Assembly (NCBI GenBank): GCA_003445035.1
Contig: DLVV01000313.1
Span: 1,303-38,073, forward strand
Length of the DNA stretch: 36,771 nt
From: Planctomycetaceae bacterium
GTDB taxonomy: Bacteria; Planctomycetota; Planctomycetia; Planctomycetales; Planctomycetaceae
Direction of reading: 5' to 3'
Shown here: piece after piece, positions 35,663 to 36,771 of the stretch
Layout of the letters: every line of letters starts with the position of its first letter
Position numbering within the stretch: position 1 is the stretch's first letter
Position numbers and translations under genes: made by a program
Notes under the pieces: generated by a model
What the model was told of the DNA's origin: nothing
Databases searched by the model: none
The model's input: the letters and a program-made list of their open reading frames with translations, nothing else

Positions 35663-36771
35663 ATGTCCGAAGAGACTCCCCCCGCGGATGACATGAATTC
35701 GACTCCCGAAGAGGCCTCGGCCCCGGAGTCTTCGCCGACGACAGCCGGCGAGAGTGCCGGAGGGACTTTCGAGGCGCCGCGGATCGGCTCGACGGAAATG
35801 CCGGCGTGGAACACCGGCGAGTTGATCGACGCGCCAAAGTTCACCAAGCGGAACTGGTTTGCCCTGCTCGGCCCGGGGTTGATCATGGGCGGCTCGGCGA
35901 TCGGTGGCGGCGAATGGCTGCTGGGTCCGAAGGTCACCGGTGTCTACGGAGGTGGCCTGCTGTGGCTGGCCACGCTCAGCATCCTTGGACAGGTGCTCTA
36001 CAACATCGAGATCAGTCGCTACACACTTTACTCGGGCGAACCGATCTTCACCGGCAAGTTTCGCATGATGCCCGGGCCCCGCTTCTGGGTGGTCGCGTAT
36101 CTGCTGTTCGATTTCGGTAGCGTGTTCCCCTACCTGGCTGCCAATGCGGCCACTCCGGTGGCAACACTGATCAAGGGGGGTGAGGTGCCCGGACCGGACG
36201 ACTTCTGGCTTATGAAAGGGCTGGCCTACGCGATCTTCCTCGGGGCACTGGTCCCGTTGTTGTTCGGTGGCAAGATCTATCGTTCGTTGAAGGTTGTGAT
36301 GACGTTCAAGCTTGTCGTCGTCTTCGGCTTCCTGCTGTTCCTGGCGTTCGGTTATTCGAAGATGGCGACGTGGAAAGAGATCACCACGGGATTTGTCAGC
36401 TTCGGCAAAGTGCCGGTATTGCGGGTCGAGGACACCAACGGCAACGGCAGGCTTGACGCCGGCGAGGACTGGGATGGTGACGGGCAATTGGACGTCATCG
36501 AGCCGCAGGTCGACAGTGATGGGGACGGCGAGTTCGACACGTTCGATGACAAGGATGGTGATGGGTATCGGGACGGTCGCAACGTCAGTTCCATCTGGTC
36601 GATGTTCGGCGGTGAACGCGGGTTCAAGGACATAGATTTCACGATGGTCGGGTTCATTGCCGCCTTGGCGGCGATTGCCGGTTCGGGCGGACTCTCCAAT
36701 ACGCCCACCAGCAACTACACCCGCGACCAGGGATGGGGCATGGGGCACCATGTCGGCGCGATTCCCAGTGC
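35663..36771 (+). CDS. Nramp-like metal transporter with EF-hand-type insertion, 3' end cut
   Basis: 369 complete codons visible; the gene runs off the window. A Ser/Glu/Pro-rich cytoplasmic leader (about 1-50) precedes helices beginning W-F-A-L-L-G-P-G-L-I-M-G-G near 58. The order and spacing resemble Nramp/SLC11-related proteins, but the classical D-P-G-N of helix 1 is replaced by a Gly-rich G-S-A-I-G-G-G-E-W segment, so the transported ion is uncertain. Further helices lie near 80-100, 141-163, 184-204 and 213-233. Between helices, residues 257-307 are an acidic block with four calcium-loop motifs (listed separately). After it, helices resume (F-T-M-V-G-F-I-A-A-L-A-A-I-A-G near 324-338). 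ATG 35663 has GGAA about eight bases upstream. The gene is divergent from the 1399-aa protein gene, 206 bases apart. Confidence 0.85.
   Translation, partial: MSEETPPADDMNSTPEEASAPESSPTTAGESAGGTFEAPRIGSTEMPAWNTGELIDAPKFTKRNWFALLGPGLIMGGSAIGGGEWLLGPKVTGVYGGGLLWLATLSILGQVLYNIEISRYTLYSGEPIFTGKFRMMPGPRFWVVAYLLFDFGSVFPYLAANAATPVATLIKGGEVPGPDDFWLMKGLAYAIFLGALVPLLFGGKIYRSLKVVMTFKLVVVFGFLLFLAFGYSKMATWKEITTGFVSFGKVPVLRVEDTNGNGRLDAGEDWDGDGQLDVIEPQVDSDGDGEFDTFDDKDGDGYRDGRNVSSIWSMFGGERGFKDIDFTMVGFIAALAAIAGSGGLSNTPTSNYTRDQGWGMGHHVGAIPS
36431..36583 (+). other. Four consecutive EF-hand-type calcium loops within the transporter
   Basis: Residues 257-268 (D-T-N-G-N-G-R-L-D-A-G-E), 269-280 (D-W-D-G-D-G-Q-L-D-V-I-E), 284-295 (D-S-D-G-D-G-E-F-D-T-F-D) and 296-307 (D-K-D-G-D-G-Y-R-D-G-R-N). 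The first two fit the EF-hand loop pattern with acidic or Asn ligands at 1, 3, 5, 9 and 12; the third has Asp at 12; the fourth lacks an acidic residue at 12. They sit in what appears to be an extramembranous loop and resemble thrombospondin-type-3 or dockerin loops. Confidence 0.75.

Noticed and set aside
35457..35837. Upstream extension of the 1399-aa protein
   Set aside because: It is Arg/Ser-rich and overlaps the divergent transporter on the other strand; an internal ATG at 35456 begins protein-like sequence.

Overview
The window is a GC-rich, densely coding bacterial chromosome segment with no mobile elements, RNA genes or CRISPR arrays that I can see. The protein families point to a planctomycete: a DUF1549/DUF1553 plus DUF1501 pair, a Tat-exported Gfo/Idh/MocA oxidoreductase, an NPCBM-domain protein, PDZ serine-protease paralogues and very large secreted beta-rich proteins. 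This is inferred from family content, not from a marker gene.

Layout. Plus strand, 1-6129: an NPCBM protein (5' end cut by the window) is followed by three tightly coupled trypsin/HtrA-like genes. The first has an intact His-Asp-Ser triad. The second has Ser replaced by Ala. The third has lost all three triad residues and carries a C-terminal alpha/beta-hydrolase domain. Minus strand, 6172-15260: two giant envelope proteins (about 1162 and 1867 aa) overlap by ATGA; the larger looks like a head-to-tail fusion of two secreted modules. Minus strand, 15379-20348: an inositol-monophosphatase-like enzyme, a D-2-hydroxyacid dehydrogenase, a CrtI/PYROXD2-like FAD oxidoreductase and a Tat-exported Gfo/Idh/MocA protein whose EKP lysine is replaced. 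A 77-aa two-helix membrane protein lies on plus at 20481-20714.

Minus strand, 20724-27595: PurL with a fused PurS-like N-terminus, prephenate dehydrogenase, a DUF1501 protein and a short DUF1549/DUF1553 protein. Plus strand, 27718-31238: a multi-pass membrane protein and an EF-G2-type translational GTPase with Phe at the catalytic-His position. Minus strand, 31257-35456: a roughly 1399-aa cytoplasmic-looking protein of unknown function. Plus strand, 35663 to the window end: an Nramp-like transporter (3' end cut) with four consecutive EF-hand-type calcium loops inserted in the chain.

The metabolic genes (purL, tyrA, IMPase, dehydrogenase) look like ordinary housekeeping genes. The most unusual content is the protease/pseudoprotease cassette, the paired giant envelope proteins and the calcium-loop transporter. 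No gap between genes exceeds about 210 bases. Most of the long open frames antisense to these genes are by-products of GC-rich codon use.
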